From: Corythucha ciliata
Taxonomy: Eukaryota; Arthropoda; Insecta; Hemiptera; Tingidae
Assembly (NCBI GenBank): GCA_038030265.1
Contig: CM075937.1
Coordinates: 14,508,001-14,572,000, forward strand
Direction of reading: 5' to 3'
Length of the DNA stretch: 64,000 nucleotides
Shown here: piece by piece, positions 44,516 through 57,395 of the stretch
How the letters are laid out: each line of letters starts with the position of its first letter
Numbering within the stretch: position 1 is the first letter of the stretch
Program-made: the position numbers and the translations under genes
Notes under the pieces: generated by a model
What the model was told of the DNA's origin: nothing
The model's input: only the letters and a program-made list of their open reading frames with translations
Databases searched by the model: none

Positions 44516-45170
44516 AGTAATAATAATGATAATACCCCCCCCCCCGTCTGACCACCTTGTCGTCGTCATGGGGGGGGGGGCTTAGTAGCCGCAACAACGA
44601 TGCATCCAGGCATAATACCGTCGGGAACAAGTTTCCTGGGATGGTCTCCCATGGTGGGCTGGCTGGTGCCAAGTTGTGGCGAAGCTATAACGGCTCAGAG
44701 AACTGCAAATCCCGGACGCGTCTGCTCCCATATATTGGGCGGTGTTGTCTGTTTCCTCTTGTTAGAGGCGGCTGTGTTTTTTAGGAAGCGCGATTGCATC
44801 TTCGGATGGACAGGTTTTCTTTATCTCTTTTGGCAATATGGAAAACATATTACCCCAGGAGGTACCCGTCCCTTGGAAAGTCAATTCTCCGACGCAGTGG
44901 ATGCACAATCCCCACTGGGTGCACGTTTCCAATCAGATTCTAGGGGTTGGGGTGGACAAGAACCGTTTCACAAAAAAAAAAAAAAAAAAAAATGGCGCAC
45001 TCCCCTCCCCCCACGACCTTCCAATCAGCCCTGCACGGAAGTTTCGAATGTATCTAGATTTGAAGGTACCTGGCCATTCATGGTCTCTTTAGAGCGTAAT
45101 TTCATTATCTCAGGCCCAACATCAAGTTAGCGAGACCTTTATTTTACGATCGCCCCTGAGTTCAGCCCTG
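44516..45170. other. C-run/G-run bounded segment, unassigned
   Basis: A C-run at 44537-44546 and a G-run at 44571-44580 flank a short spacer and are complementary to each other. The frames 44600-45130 and 44838-45092 look compositionally normal until a long A-run at 44972-44990, but no family is recognised. It may be a decayed element. Confidence 0.35.
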
Positions 45171-47135
45171 TTCCTGTCTCTTTGTTTTGGCGTCAGACCT
45201 TCCAGCCATGGTTCGTGTGGTTATTCTTTGCAGGCTCTCATCTGATCGATCACAGTGGACATTCTCCCTGGAGCCCTGGTGGTTCGAATGTACTACGATC
45301 CTGCTTTTGACCCCACCGAATTCCGAGTCAGGAAGGTGCTGACCATAACTGACGTTTTTATCTCTGAATCGCAACAATAACAATAGACTGACAAGTGAAG
45401 AGGCCAAAACTGCGATTGTATTTTCATGAGTTTGTGATGAGCGGTCAAGGGGCGTGTTCTATGACGTTACCGCCCTTAGGTTGGGCTCATTTTTTTGGGT
45501 TTCGTTGTTTGTTTCTACATGCATAAATACATACAATTGCAAAACAAGAAGTTGAAGTTGAAGTTGAAATTGGGCGTTAACCTTCAACTTTGCGTGCTAC
45601 ACCAACACTCTCTTTCATACATTGAAAACTTGACAACCTCATGAGATGGGTACACCTCCCTTCACAACAATCGTTGAAGCACACATTGACTCAATTTGCT
45701 TCAGCGCGCTGTGGCGTGACGGTAAGGAGGGGCTGTCCACGGGAATCAGAATGTAAAAAGAAGAAATATGCCCCAACTTTTTCTATCAGCATCCTCCCTC
45801 TATACGCTTCACTTTTTTTTCCTCCTTTTTTTTCTCTCTCACTCACCACTTCTTCCTTTTTAGCGACTCGTCTTCCAAAAAAGGAAATACGATCGTTCCT
45901 CCATTTCCCACCCCATCCGAACACCGACGACCACTCCAACAGGAACATTTTACCACGGCACTGCCCCTCCACCACCTCACAACCAATGTCGTCCCCACTT
46001 TATCACACTCTACCCCTTCGGGAAACATTTATAAACTCAATTTAAAGTGCACAATATATGCCGATAGCTGAGAAAGATAGGGCTTGGTTGAGGAGAGAAG
46101 TTTTGTTAAGGGAAAGAAGGAAAAAAAAAAAAAAAACTGGCTTTTCGATGGAAAACGAGATGGTAAGCGAAATGAGGTGGGGTAGAAAGGGCGGGAGTGT
46201 TCACAGAAACGACACTTTTATCAAGATGCGGTGTTGATGGAATTTTTATAAGAAACTTTTTAAATGAGATGGTTGAGGGGGAGGGGATGTATTTGTATAT
46301 TACGGTCTAGTTTTGATACATCAAACCGTGTATTTTAATCTCCTTACATCAACTATGATTTCAAAATTTCAACTGATTTTCAGTACAAAGTTCATTGTAT
46401 ACTTATAAAGTTAGGCGGATGAGAAAGGATCAGGAGTGACAAGAGAGAAGAGATGATTGAGAGCTAATTCCACTCTAATGAAGCGTTACGAGATGTTTTA
46501 AAGGGTAAACTTTCGTATATCCCCATGCCATCCTCAGCCCCTATCCGCTCAACGCTTGTATCATCCGCTTTCTCACGCCCCTCGTTGATAGAGAGTGTGT
46601 GTGTGGAATGAGGGGGGGGGAGCGTTGCTTGGGCCGCACCATCGTATTATTTCATTCCTCGTGAATTTTAGTAGTAGGCCTCGGAATTATAACATGAATT
46701 AAAAAAACAAAAAAAAAACAGAAGAGTGGTTAGAAGACGGGAACAAATTGAAACAAAACGAGAAAAAAAAGAACTTGATAGTTGTCCCTTAGCCGCCCTT
46801 AAAACCTCTTTTCTGGCACTCGCGGAGATTTCCCTCAGCTCCTCTCTTTGGGCAACTAAGACTAAATTGGTTTTTCTTCTCTTCATCCACCTTCCTCCAC
46901 CTCGTTCACTTCTTTATTACAAACTTGGGTAGAATGTGAGTAAAGATTGAAGTAAAAAGAAAGAAAAACTGCGGTGAGTTGGAGTCGGAAGGGATGTTTT
47001 CTCTCTCATATAAGCGTGTACACAACTTAAGTAGTTTTCATTGCCTGTGTAGTGTAGGGTCTTTCATTTGGAAAAGAAAGTGTGAAAATGGTTCAACTGA
47101 TATTAAATGTTTTTGTGTGTGTTTTCATGTTGCAG
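45171..47135. other. low-repeat block upstream of the exon (probable intron)
   Basis: Long pyrimidine tracts (45785-45870), a GAAGTT microsatellite (45548-45570), an A-run near 46117-46135 and no repeats of the main families. No exon other than 47136-47186 was convincing. Confidence 0.45.
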
Positions 47136-47186
47136 GAGTCATAGGTTTGAGCTGGGAAGCTTGGTGGACCTACGATGGCATCTCTG
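47136..47186 (+). CDS. internal exon of a carbonic anhydrase-related protein (CA10/11-like)
   Basis: The acceptor is a T/G-rich tract ending TTTTCATGTTGCAG (AG at 47134-47135). The donor is CTCTG then GTAAGT (GT at 47187). The 51-bp exon is phase 1 at both ends and encodes GVIGLSWEAWWTYDGIS with split glycine-type codons at each edge. WWTYDGISG is the motif I know from the start of the mature region of insect carbonic anhydrase-related proteins. These are secreted or membrane-associated CA-fold proteins, usually without full zinc-ligand activity, and are expressed in the nervous system. The next expected motif (a P-x-F-W-G block) was not found downstream within the window, so the following intron would exceed 16 kb. 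The identification rests on a short peptide. Confidence 0.6.
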
Positions 47187-49220
47187 GTAAGTTTGAAACC
47201 AGCTCTGTTTTGTATTTTAAGCGTATTTTGTCTTCCCGTAACTTCTTCAAATTTAATTTTGTTTCGGTAGTTTTTCAATTCGTTGTATTTTATCCTCTCC
47301 CAAAAAGTCCATTTCACAGGCCTAATTATCTCCAACAACCTTTTCTTGCTCGTATCCCCTCCCAACCCCTCACCCCTCCCATTATATCTTATTAAACAAA
47401 CTTCTTTAAAAGTTCTTTTCCTTCATTGCATTTATGGACCAATTCCAATTCTCAACTTTTCAAATGGGAAGTACTCGGTGATAGACGGAAGAAGAAAAAA
47501 AAGCTTTAAAACTCCCTCCCACATGGGTCCCTCTTTAATTCTAAGCTTCTCCTTAGCTTTTAAACCCCCTTTAACAACTTGTTTGGAATATTATTTCAAC
47601 TAGACAACTTTTCTTGTTGGTGAAAATTTCCTTCACATATGTCAGAGAGAGAGAGAGAGAATGTGAGAGAGCGTGAGTGCGTATGAGAGAGAATAATTCA
47701 ACCCCTTCCCTGCCGTTCTATTTTAATTGATTTAAAAGGGACCTCATCAAGTTTGCGTCGATGGACTGGGGTGAGGAATTAACTTGATAGCGAGACGATT
47801 AATTATTTAAACAAATCTTCTCATCGGGTGGGAAAGAAGCCGATTGCGTTTTCACGGGACAAACTTTACAGACAGTTTTTTTTTATCCATTCTTTGTTTC
47901 TGGCGCTTCACTTTTTTCTCACAAGCTTTCTTTCCTTTTTGTTTTGACGACGAGAACAAATTATAATCGGTCTGAATTATTGTATTGAAGCGTCAAATCG
48001 TCGTTTTTTTTTCCAAGACCGCGCAAGCCCATTCCAAGAACTAAATTGACTCATAAATTGTCCCACGAAATGGTTTAATTGAGGGGAGCGAAGGTGATAA
48101 ACTTGGGCTTGCAAGATAAGAACTTTCGGAAAGCTCTAATGGTTTAAACTAGGGGTCGAAACAAAACAATTTGACCGTAGCCCCCCCCCCCCAACCACCA
48201 CAGTTTCAAGTTCTCACCGTTTCTTTTTTTTTTTTTGGTGTTCAACGCAATAAATTAAGGCGCTATACTGACTAATAAATATTAGAAAATCCATTTTGAA
48301 TGTTTTAGTAGAAGTGAATGAAAAATTCATCCTTTTTTACCCCCACACTAAAAGATAACAAAAGAGGAGCGCTATTAATTATTTCCAATCTTTTTCTTGA
48401 GCTCTCAAACCCGAGCCTTCTACTCCCGTCGACCTTACAGTTTTTCCCGAAGAAACAGAAAAAAAACAAAAAAAAAACTGCTAAACACGCAAGGGTTCTT
48501 TTCCGGCTTGAAAGCCACAATTTTTCAACTCGTTTTCTAAACCTGCCCCTCTCCACGTTGCTCTTTTCCTATCAATTCAAGGCTAGTGCGATCTCATGCG
48601 CACAGAAAATATAGGCGCGTGTGCGTTTACGACATAATCTCTATAAGATATTTACGCTTTTTTGGCTTTTTTTTCCATATTTGACACGTTTTTAAAGTAG
48701 AGAAAGAATGAGTTATCTATCGTCGTATGGTTGTTCTGCCACGCAAAAAGAATGAATGGGGTGAATGAGAAACGATAGTGAAGGGGTGTGCAGGGTGGGG
48801 TGAGAGAGAGAGGAAAAGGAAAGCTTTTCGTTTGACGTGACTTAAGGGTCTTGTATCTTGTCCCGGGAGTGAAAATTTATGCCTAGGAGAGCAATAAGTC
48901 TGGGTGAAAGAAAGGAGGCCTTTCGCGCTATACGCTTATAGACGGGCACCGAGGTAATGTTTAGTGGGTTTGAAACACGCGAACGACGTGACTCTCCAAC
49001 CATTCGTCCTCAGTTCACTTTTTGCCGCTTTAGAATGCTGGGTCACCCAGGACAGTGTCACTGAAATAATAATAATAAGAAAAGAAAGGCCAGGAAGCTG
49101 TGTTACCGGCAGGGGGTGGGGAGGGTTACAGTTCAAGAGGTCTGACAATAAAAATGAAGAAGCGCACCCGAGCACATTGCGCGATACGTTACTTTATTTT
49201 TGTGAATTTTAAGAAGGCGC
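47187..49220. other. low-repeat block downstream of the exon (probable intron)
   Basis: Starts with the donor site GTAAGTTTG. Contains a GA microsatellite (47645-47665), a C-run (48181-48192), T-runs and no further exon that I can support. Confidence 0.45.
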
Positions 49221-49227
49221 ACTGGGC

Positions 49228-49732
49228 TAGAGAACCTTTAAAACACAGGTACTGCAACACGGATTTCAGCGCCATATTTGGTCCCTCAGTCGTTAGGGTA
49301 AACAAAAATCATGAATGAAAACATTGTAATCGTAACAGAAAACAAACGCGGAATGCGGTGGAAATAAATAAAAATATACTACTTGTCAATGAGATCAGGG
49401 GGGTGATTCTGTAACTCGCAAAATTTACGTGTCGTAACAGGGAAGGAGGGGGTGAGAATGTATCCCGTTGCCTTGGTTTTTCCTCGCATTTGTCAAGAAT
49501 TTATTATTTTTTCTTCGAGACCACACAATCTAGCGTGAAAATTCCACAGTTTAATTCACTAGGTATCGTAAAAACCATGGTAACGAGGTACCTCTCCTCG
49601 CCCTTCTTCCAATTTACGACACGTAAATTTTGCAAGTTACAGAATCACCCCCCAGGTGATAATTATAATCATATGAGGGACCAAGTATGGCGCCGATTGC
49701 GTGTTGCAGTACTCGTGTTTTATAGTGCCTTA
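49228..49732. mobile_element. hAT-like MITE, copy 1, split by a nested element
   Basis: The left end begins TAGAGAACCTTTAAAACAC and the right end finishes GTGTTTTATAGTGCCTTA. The terminal inverted repeats run for about 58 bp. ACTGGGC flanks both sides (49221-49227 and 49733-49739), and the next base also matches, giving a 7-8-bp target duplication typical of hAT elements. The body is about 250 bp once the nested element (49400-49653) is removed, matching copy 2 at 60122-60371. No transposase. Confidence 0.85.
49400..49653. mobile_element. ~254-bp inverted-repeat element nested in the hAT-like MITE
   Basis: Left GGGTGATTCTGTAACTCGC continuing AAAATTTACGTGTCGTAA; right the inverse, finishing GAATCACCCCCC. 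Copy 2 of the host element reads GATCAGGTGATAA across this point with no insert. That is an empty site and suggests a 3-4-bp target duplication (AGG or CAGG, ambiguous because of the G-run). The frame inside is not coding. Confidence 0.9.
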
Positions 49733-49773
49733 ACTGGGCTTGATGATGAGTTAAATTCTCCCCACCTGGCCGT

Positions 49774-49880
49774 CCATTCTGTAACTCATAACGCGCACGT
49801 TAGCAAATTTCTCAACTGATTCTTTCAATTATTCACCTTGTCCATTTCGCTAACGCACGCGTTAAGAGCTACAGAATAGG
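49774..49880. mobile_element. ~107-bp hairpin element with ATTCTGTA ends
   Basis: Left CCATTCTGTAACTC then AACGCGCACGTTAGC; right GCTAACGCACGCGTT then GAGCTACAGAATAGG. Ends share ATTCTGTAACTC with the nested element at 49400, so the two may be relatives. Confidence 0.7.
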
Positions 49881-50675
49881 AGGGGCAGGACTTACACGTC
49901 TGTTACCCCTGGACGGGTAGCCGATAGGCGGTAATAGTACATTTCACAACGGGAGAGGAAAATGGAACTTTACCTGCGAGTTGTCGTAAGCTCAAGAGGC
50001 ACCAGCCGAATGAGCTTTACGTCCACGATTCGGGTGAAGTTACACTTTTCCCGAGTTGTGAACGATATTTTTCGCGTTACCTATACCAATTTGGGGGAAA
50101 AAATTTTCACCTCGATCGCTAATTACTAACAACGAGCGCGTAAAGACGCTCCTCACGAGTTGCAAACGCTATTTTTCGCTTGACCGACCAAATGTGAGGC
50201 ACTTCACCATGACTCACTCTAAACACGTCACTCCTAACAGTGACGGAAAGTACTTTACATCATTCCTAGCAGTGACGTGAAGTAAGCAAATAAAACGCTG
50301 AGATTAAAGTGTTTCTTTCGTGGTGAGGTTTCCATGGTGAAAATAGCCAATTTCCCCGTAGGTCGAGTGAAAAAATATTTTTTCTTCTCATGATAGGCAA
50401 AGTTCTACTTTCGCAGTTAGGTTACAGTGAGGGAAATACCACTTTTTTCACTGGTAACGCAAACATATTTTTCACTGTAACTTGAGGCTTCCAGATTCTG
50501 TATAGCAATACAAGCTGTGGTTTCGTGATAAATGGTGGGGAGAAAGAGGGGGGCTAAAACTTGCAGTCTCCACTAGTTCCACCAAAATTTGTCAGACGAC
50601 TTCTGGCTGTCCAAATGAAACTTATCACTTTGACTTATATGGTTAGTTATTTAGGCTACTTATTAATTCAACTGA
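49881..50675. other. non-coding with hairpin-prone words
   Basis: Recurrent words such as ATATTTTTCGCG, CTATTTTTCGCTTG and CACTCCTAACAGTGACG and their partners suggest decayed inverted-repeat elements, but no clear boundaries are visible. No gene. Confidence 0.4.
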
Positions 50676-50960
50676 AAACCCAAGTCATGGCCACTCGCGT
50701 AGAATATTTACGCTCCAAAAATGGCCAAACAAACCATTCGCTCTTCGAAAACTGTCGAAACCGACTGTGGCTCCGAATGTGGCCCTGCGCCCTTACAGAC
50801 GGAGTAAATTTCAAATCGCTCATTGAAAATGGCTAAATTGACTATCGCGTTAATTTGGACAATCTTGCTAATCGAGTGCACAAATTGATAAACTGACCAT
50901 ACCTCGCGCCCAATAAACAGGACATTAGTTCTCACCGCGAACAGAACCGTCTCCACCTAA
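50676..50960 (+). repeat. family C minisatellite, forward orientation
   Basis: Units like CTCCAAAAATGGCCAAACAAA and TTGAAAATGGCTAAATTGAC, about 30 bp, highly diverged. Frames across it are repeat read-through. Confidence 0.65.
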
Positions 50961-51119
50961 CCAACTGGATGAACGATGGAAGATGGCGTAGTTACAATAA
51001 ATGAGAGGAAACCCTTTCATACTACGACATTGAGTGGAGATGAAAACTTTTAGTCCGAGTTTGCTAACAAGGGAATCAAGAATCAACTCGTCCACTAGCT
51101 TCTGCAGCTATGTATGACC

Positions 51120-51330
51120 ATTATCAAATTTTAGCCATGATTCCGAGCTTTGTCTTTCTTTTATCCACAAAATTAGGCATTTTTCTCAATTTCCTTCATG
51201 AAATGAGGATTTCCAAGAAAATAGAAAATTCCGAATTGTGCATAAATTGACGCATAAGCACTAATAAAACATGAAAACACTCACAACGCGACTTTTCCTG
51301 CGGCTGACACTGATAAAATCTGGTCATACA
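51120..51330 (-). repeat. family A minisatellite, reverse orientation
   Basis: A few diverged units such as ATCAAATTTTAGCCATGATTC. Weak end of the family. Confidence 0.55.
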
Positions 51331-51479
51331 CAGCTATTACAACTCAGTGGGCCCACACTCGGCCTAGCCGAGTTTGAGGCACTTAAGCTGTCCCCGGCTC
51401 ATACGCCGTGCCCTTAAGGTCAGTCTCGGAAAAACCTAATGCGGATCCGCAAACCTATCTACGGCATTCACAAACTGAA

Positions 51480-52815
51480 GGGCTCAGACCCACTCGGCCC
51501 TCGAGAATGTGATGCCTGTCCCGCCTGAACCTATCTGTCCCGAAAATGAAGAAACGAGTAGCCGCATACCTCTCTCACAGTCACACTCCCCTACAAAGTG
51601 CATAGCCGATTCCGCTTCCAACTCGCAGCTCCGACAAATCGGGTCTGCCACCATTACCATTACGTAGAGGTGCTAACGTAGCGCATAGTGGCCTGTAAAC
51701 ATCCCTACAACTCTCCGCATGCTGCTTCTACTTAATGATAGCAGTCAAATCCTCGCCTCCCTGTACGATTCCCGAATGCATGCCCTCGCTTGCCGACAGG
51801 GTGATAGGCTGTTCCAACTCCTGGTGGCCTCCCTAACTGGCCAATCCTTTATCTGGGCTCTCCCCACTGTTTTGGAGACGGCAATAACCGGCTCAGGTCC
51901 TCATACTTCTTTATTTGCCCCCCCCCCCTTTCGCAATTTCATCAGTTTTTTCATTCCCCTCGTATCCTCTGTGTCCAGAGATCCACTTGAGGGTCACTTC
52001 ATTACCCATTCCCTGTAGCCTCGTGATGCCCCGCCGACAGTCCGCCACCAAGGCCAACTCTACCACCGGCCCGGCCACCGCCCCCAGGGCTGCGCGGCTG
52101 TCCTTGTTGTCATTTATCGCCACGACCTCTGCCTGAAAAACCGTAGCAAACTTTCCTAGAGGCCTACAATCATCACCACCAAACTCCGGTATCCAGAACC
52201 CAGATCCTGTCATCCCCGATTTCAGCTTAGACCCATCCGTGAAGCAATTCATGGTTCCCTCTTGCACCCTGAATTCCTCTCTCGTACTGACTCGAATCCG
52301 TATCCTCCTTCTCAAGTCCAATCGCTTTACTGTTTTGTCAGTCCTCATCTAGGTGGCAGGCGCCGCCCTCTGGAGCTCCGTCGCTTATTCCCTGTGTTCC
52401 AAATCTCTCCCCCTAGCCACCCATTTCCCATGGACCTTCAACCCATAACATGTTTCTATTGCGCGCATCTTGACCTCCAAATATAGAGGTCGCAGCCGAA
52501 GCAACATTTCCACTGCTGCTGTTGGATTCGTCCTCAAGGCCCCCAGAGTCGCCCGACAGGTCAGACGCTGGACCCTGCCGAGCAACTCCGACCCCCAGGA
52601 CCACTCCACAGCTTTCCATCAAGCCAAAGCCCCATACAATTTTCTGGGCCTAATTACGATTATAACTGTGTTCAACCACAGCATCCGTTGAGGGGTTAGG
52701 CCCCAGTACTCCCCACTACTCGCCTACATTGATGAAATGTCATTACCTCTCGTTTACACACATTGTCCACGTGGGTCCTCCACGACAGATTTCCGTTCAG
52801 TGTCATACACAGCTA
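51480..52815 (-). pseudogene. decayed non-LTR retrotransposon: RT thumb, RNase H and Cys-rich tail
   Basis: Read on the minus strand from 52815 downward. First is a broken RT-thumb region with WGLTPQRMLW-like and LYGA words (about 52640-52700), then VQRLTCRATLGALRTNPTAA (about 52500-52600). Next comes an RNase H domain from 52260 to 51910 with FTDGSKLKSGMTGSG (first catalytic Asp), FQAEVVAI (Glu) and LKWISGHRGYEGNEKTDEIA (Asp near the end). Last is a CRSCELEAESAMHFVGEC zinc-knuckle-like tail (about 51560-51640). This order is typical of RNase H-bearing LINE clades (I/LOA/R1-like), not Jockey. Frameshifts and an indel in the middle of RNase H (AINDNKDSRAAL, where a segment is lost) make it inactive. 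Confidence 0.8.
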
Positions 52816-55800
52816 AATTTGAGTTTTCCATGCTGCACGAGCAATTGGACCAGTTGATTCCCAATACTTATACACACTTGTGTACACTATACATAGGAGT
52901 ATAGACAAAGTGTGAAACCGCAAACAATGTACCTGACCAGTCTAGTCTGACTCGAATTTTTTGTTTGTAAACAAAAAACAACGATGATGCCTCCAAGTAG
53001 GCGAAACGCTTCTGTTTTTTTTAAATTAACATCAGTATTCATTGGGAGGCAACAACATTTAAAGTTTGTCATCGACGAACCCAACAACATCGCACTTCAG
53101 ATCATCTTACGAAGGAGAATGTTATTTCACACATGTTGTTGCACAGACGGGGGAACAAAATCTTGATAAATAGCTCATTTGGATCAAAATTTCGGGTCCA
53201 GCACTTTCATAGTACAGTGACGTTTGCTAACCACTCAAGTTTCAGGGACTTTTTTAGTGGGCTCATAGAAGCCATAAAATGCCTCCAGACACCGTGAACG
53301 TGCCATTTTTCAGAATTGTAGCCACATATTCTTCTCCAGAACAGCAAATTAACACTTTTTCTCCAATTTGAAATGGTGTCCAATAAACCAGGGAACCAGC
53401 ACCTTTTGTCTATTTTAGTTGGTAACTAGCCTACGCGTATTGACTCTTTTTCTTCATCTAAGCCGCGAAACGAATCCAGTCGCACTTCACACGTCGTCAC
53501 GAGTTTTATTGTGAGTATTATTGTATCTAATTAATTTAATCTAAATAAATATTATATTTCGTATTCGTGTTTTTACTTAATCTGTATAGGTAGGTACTCA
53601 ATATTGAATCTTGAATCGAAACAAATTAGGTACTTATTATTATTATTTATACAAATAATATTGGCAGGGAGGCAAGCTCGAGCACCAATAAGTTCTACAG
53701 GCACATATTAATTAAGCATCGAAGTATCACCGTTGGCATTTCTCGCATAGAATTCGTTAGACTCCAACCTACAAAACAACTTGGGTTGTGCATGAAATTG
53801 CCTACCCTTTTCTTGAAAATCAAGGAGCTTCAATTTTTAATTCAACCATTCCAGTTTCGGGGGCTTCAACTAAAAACCAATAACAAGAAGTAATCTGGTG
53901 GTGGTGAGGGGGAAGGTATGGGATTTTAACGTGGGAGGGGGTATTTTAATTAATTCCAGTAATGCAATTTTTGAATTTTCGTGAGTGCGTCATTCAATCA
54001 AACTCAGACAACCTACGAGTAACTTTCACTGGAATTAATACTCGAATCTACTTCTTATAATGACGCCATTTCACTTGATTTCAATCGAATTATACAAGAG
54101 GGTCCTCCAAGAAAGACCCTCTGAGTACACGGTCCTAAAAAGTGTCATTCGTGGAAATTCAATTCTGAAACTCCACGTGATCCAAGGTGGAAAAAAGTGT
54201 AGACCGCAGTTGAAATCATTGACAATTCTCGCCAAGTTTATTCTCATGCATACCGAACGCATCCAGTCACACTTTTGGGGCTGTATTGTGAGTTCCTCAC
54301 ATCATACAAAGTTTCCCAGGCCCAGAGAGTCTCTTATTGGGGCAAAGATATAAAATAGACAAGAGGCCTGTTTGTTTGACGTTTCGAACTGGGGGAGCAT
54401 TCATGTAAAAGAATAAAAATAATAGAAGAATGAAACACTGCCTCGTGAAAGGGAAAGAAAAAAATACAAGTGATAGGGGGCGGGGACAGTGAGAGTCATT
54501 CACGGGAAATTTGTGTAAGAAGAGTGAAAAAAAAAGCCAATAAAAATGACATTTCAGATTATTCCTCGTGATTTATACGACCCGAGTGATTTATTCAACT
54601 TTAAAAAATTTGGCAGCTATACTTTTCCTCCTCCTGCTATTGTCACATCCCGCCGACTCCCCCATATCAATAATTTAACGGTTTGCCTGATAGCCACTCC
54701 AAAAAATAAATAATTAAACTTAGCTTCAATAATGGGGGGGGGGGGCAGAACTTTGCAGTGGATTTTAAAGTGGGCCCGATACAGGTGGAACAACTTAATT
54801 CTCATGGTTGTCCACCCCCCTCCTCTAACTAGTTAAAGAGAGGTTCAGAAGTGTTTTAGTCTGTAGGAAAAGGAAGATTAATGACTCTTAATATAGTTTT
54901 TTTTATTTCCTTTTTTTTCCACGGGAACGAAGGCAGCTCCAGCCTTAATTTCACTAAGCTATCTACGCTTCCACCCATCCAGACTTACTTCCAAAGATAA
55001 ATAGATCACGTGACCAAGTCCTATCATTTACCTCCTTCGCAAACTATACCTTACCGCCAATTATTACGTCGAATGACCCCATACCACGCCCCACCAATAA
55101 AGTCGTCACCCTCACCCCCTACCCTTTTTGATAAGTGATGAGAAATTCTGGCAAAGGGAAAAAGTTTATCAGCTGAACCTGCGAGGAATCGTTAGCATCG
55201 GTAAAATCAGAACCATCGCCTCCACCTACCTACTTGTTTGTTTAAAATCCCATCAAAACCTCTCTAATTATAAGGAAGGATGCTTCGTTGATTCTTCCAT
55301 TGATGCCAATAAGACGATAAGGTAGGAGGATATAGAAAGATGAAGAGTCAGCTTTTTCATAAAAGGCACCTCGTTAAGAGGAATCTCATCCCTCATCCTC
55401 TTAAGGGTGTTAGTTTGGTTGGGTTTGGAGTGGTGGAGTTGGTGGGGGGATGAACCCAACCGTTTTTAGTGAGCCGGTATTATTGGTTTGCTCAGCGGAC
55501 TTGAATTAAAACCAATTCATGGGAAAGTCGTTATGAATGATGAGAGCGGCGAGGAGAAGTGAAGGCAAGTTTCGATACCACCTCACCATGATAAAGAAAT
55601 AAAAAGAAAAAAAAACTTTTAATTTTTTAAATGGCTCGGACTTTGGAGGAATTACATTCACAAAAAGAAGCGTTTGAATAGAATTTACAGATTTCCGAGC
55701 GTATTCATTGGGTGCGGCGTTATCTCAAAACTTCTGTTTAATCATCCTAGTGAACCCACTTTCCTAGAGAAACTCCAAGTTTTGAGCCGCTATCTGTAGG

Positions 55801-57395
55801 GATAGTGTACTTACCATCAAGTCGAATGCTAGAACTATGAAACGAGAAGATTCCCCCCTCCCTCTTACACCACCATGACCATCCAAAACGTAGAAACTCT
55901 TTCTTTGATGTCTCGCGAGGACTCAAGAATGTTTAATCCCTAAGAGTATGTTTTGTAATTTGATAAATTCGTTCAACTTTCCCAACTTATCGAAGGATTT
56001 TCTACTTATTTCCACTCCTACCAACCAGTAAACATGACTCATAGGACAATTATCATTATTGCGAAACTCCTTAATTAACGAAATACCGTCAGCCTGCTTT
56101 TGAAAACGCTTTACCCCATACCAGCCTTTTGACTTTTGATTTATATTTCTTAATTCTGTTTATATTAATCCCCCCCCCATCCATCCATCCAGACTCGCCA
56201 ATTTCCCACTGTGTTTCATTCCAATTCTTGTTATCAAGTATATAACGCTTTTGTTCTGTCTTGCTTGTAACTTATTTCGCTTTTCATTTCGCGTTTTCAA
56301 CTCCCCCGCCCCAGCCGCCCTCTCCGCCATTTCATAACGCGGAAGGCAGGAAATTTCGAACTAATTCAAGCTCCAGGCGAAAACAGCTCCTTCACCCACC
56401 ATCGCCCTCAACTACCCCACCCTCCTTCTCGTAATATTCGTTATCTCGGAGTTAAAATCTTTTTGCGCCGGGAGTAATTTGACCGACTTTTATGGTTTGA
56501 AATGTTAATGAAAATGAGAGGCAATTATATGCCGTTGTGAACAAACAGCCCGGGACGTCTTTTTAACTCTTTCCCCCTCCATCTTATCGTCATCGTCGTC
56601 AACAATTCTTGCAACTTACTTCAAAAGATATATTTCTGGTTGAGCTTAATTGCTGTCTGAAGCATGTGCAAATAGTAAAAGCGAAATAAATAAAAAATAC
56701 GAAAGGAGTTGAATTTGTCGTTCTTCAGAGCGATTAAAAAACAAACAAAAAATCGCTTGTAGTTAGGAGGATTCTTTTTCTATTAAAACATATAAATAAG
56801 CGTCCTTTGTGTTCTTGAATGATGACAATGGCTGGTCAGAAGCAGCCGAGATAGAAAGTTTGAAATTGGATTTTAGACTTTAAAGAAGTTTTTCTTGACG
56901 TTTTGTGTGTCCAAAAACATTTTTTTCCTCGCAGAATAACAATTTTGTTCTTGCGGAAGAAGAAGAAAAAAAAAAAAAATTCAAGAAACCTTTTATACAA
57001 GTGTGCCCCTTGTATCTCATTAACCCCGGATTTCCTCCATCCAATTAGCTATGAGCCCCTCCACCTCTACCACCATCACCACCCCCCAAGTTTTTAATGC
57101 GTGGAAACTTTCAAGAATACGCTCCATTTTTCCCCAAGTCGAGAAAGTTTACGTTTCACAATAGTCCGGCAATTAGAACGTTTCTTTCTTATTTCTCGTA
57201 AAACTAAGCCGTTCTTCGTATGATACATTTTTTTTTTTGTATTCTCTATTTCCAGCTTCAGCCATTCAATAAACCATCAATGGATGGACTAATTAGGTTC
57301 ACTTGATTCTTAAAGGGAAGGTGGGGATTTCATCGCTATTTCACATGACTATAGAACAGGAAAATGCGTATTTACGTATCACGTCACTCCTATAG
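52816..57395. other. low-repeat intronic or intergenic block
   Basis: No convincing gene. Two short passages resemble each other: CGAATCCAGTCGCACTTC with TTTTATTGTGAGT near 53475, and CGCATCCAGTCACACTTT with TGTATTGTGAGT near 54258. They are perhaps two fragments of one element. There is a G-run near 54733, C-runs near 56170, an A-run near 56970 and long pyrimidine tracts. Confidence 0.45.

Noticed and set aside
51911..52348. Host RNase H gene
   Set aside because: Flanking RT-thumb and Cys-rich tail motifs in the right order show that it is part of a LINE, and it is frameshifted.
54060..54353. 97-codon frame with KRIQSHF-like words also near 53475 as exons of a gene family
   Set aside because: The similarity covers only about 20 residues and breaks down outside it. 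It is better explained as two fragments of a dispersed element.
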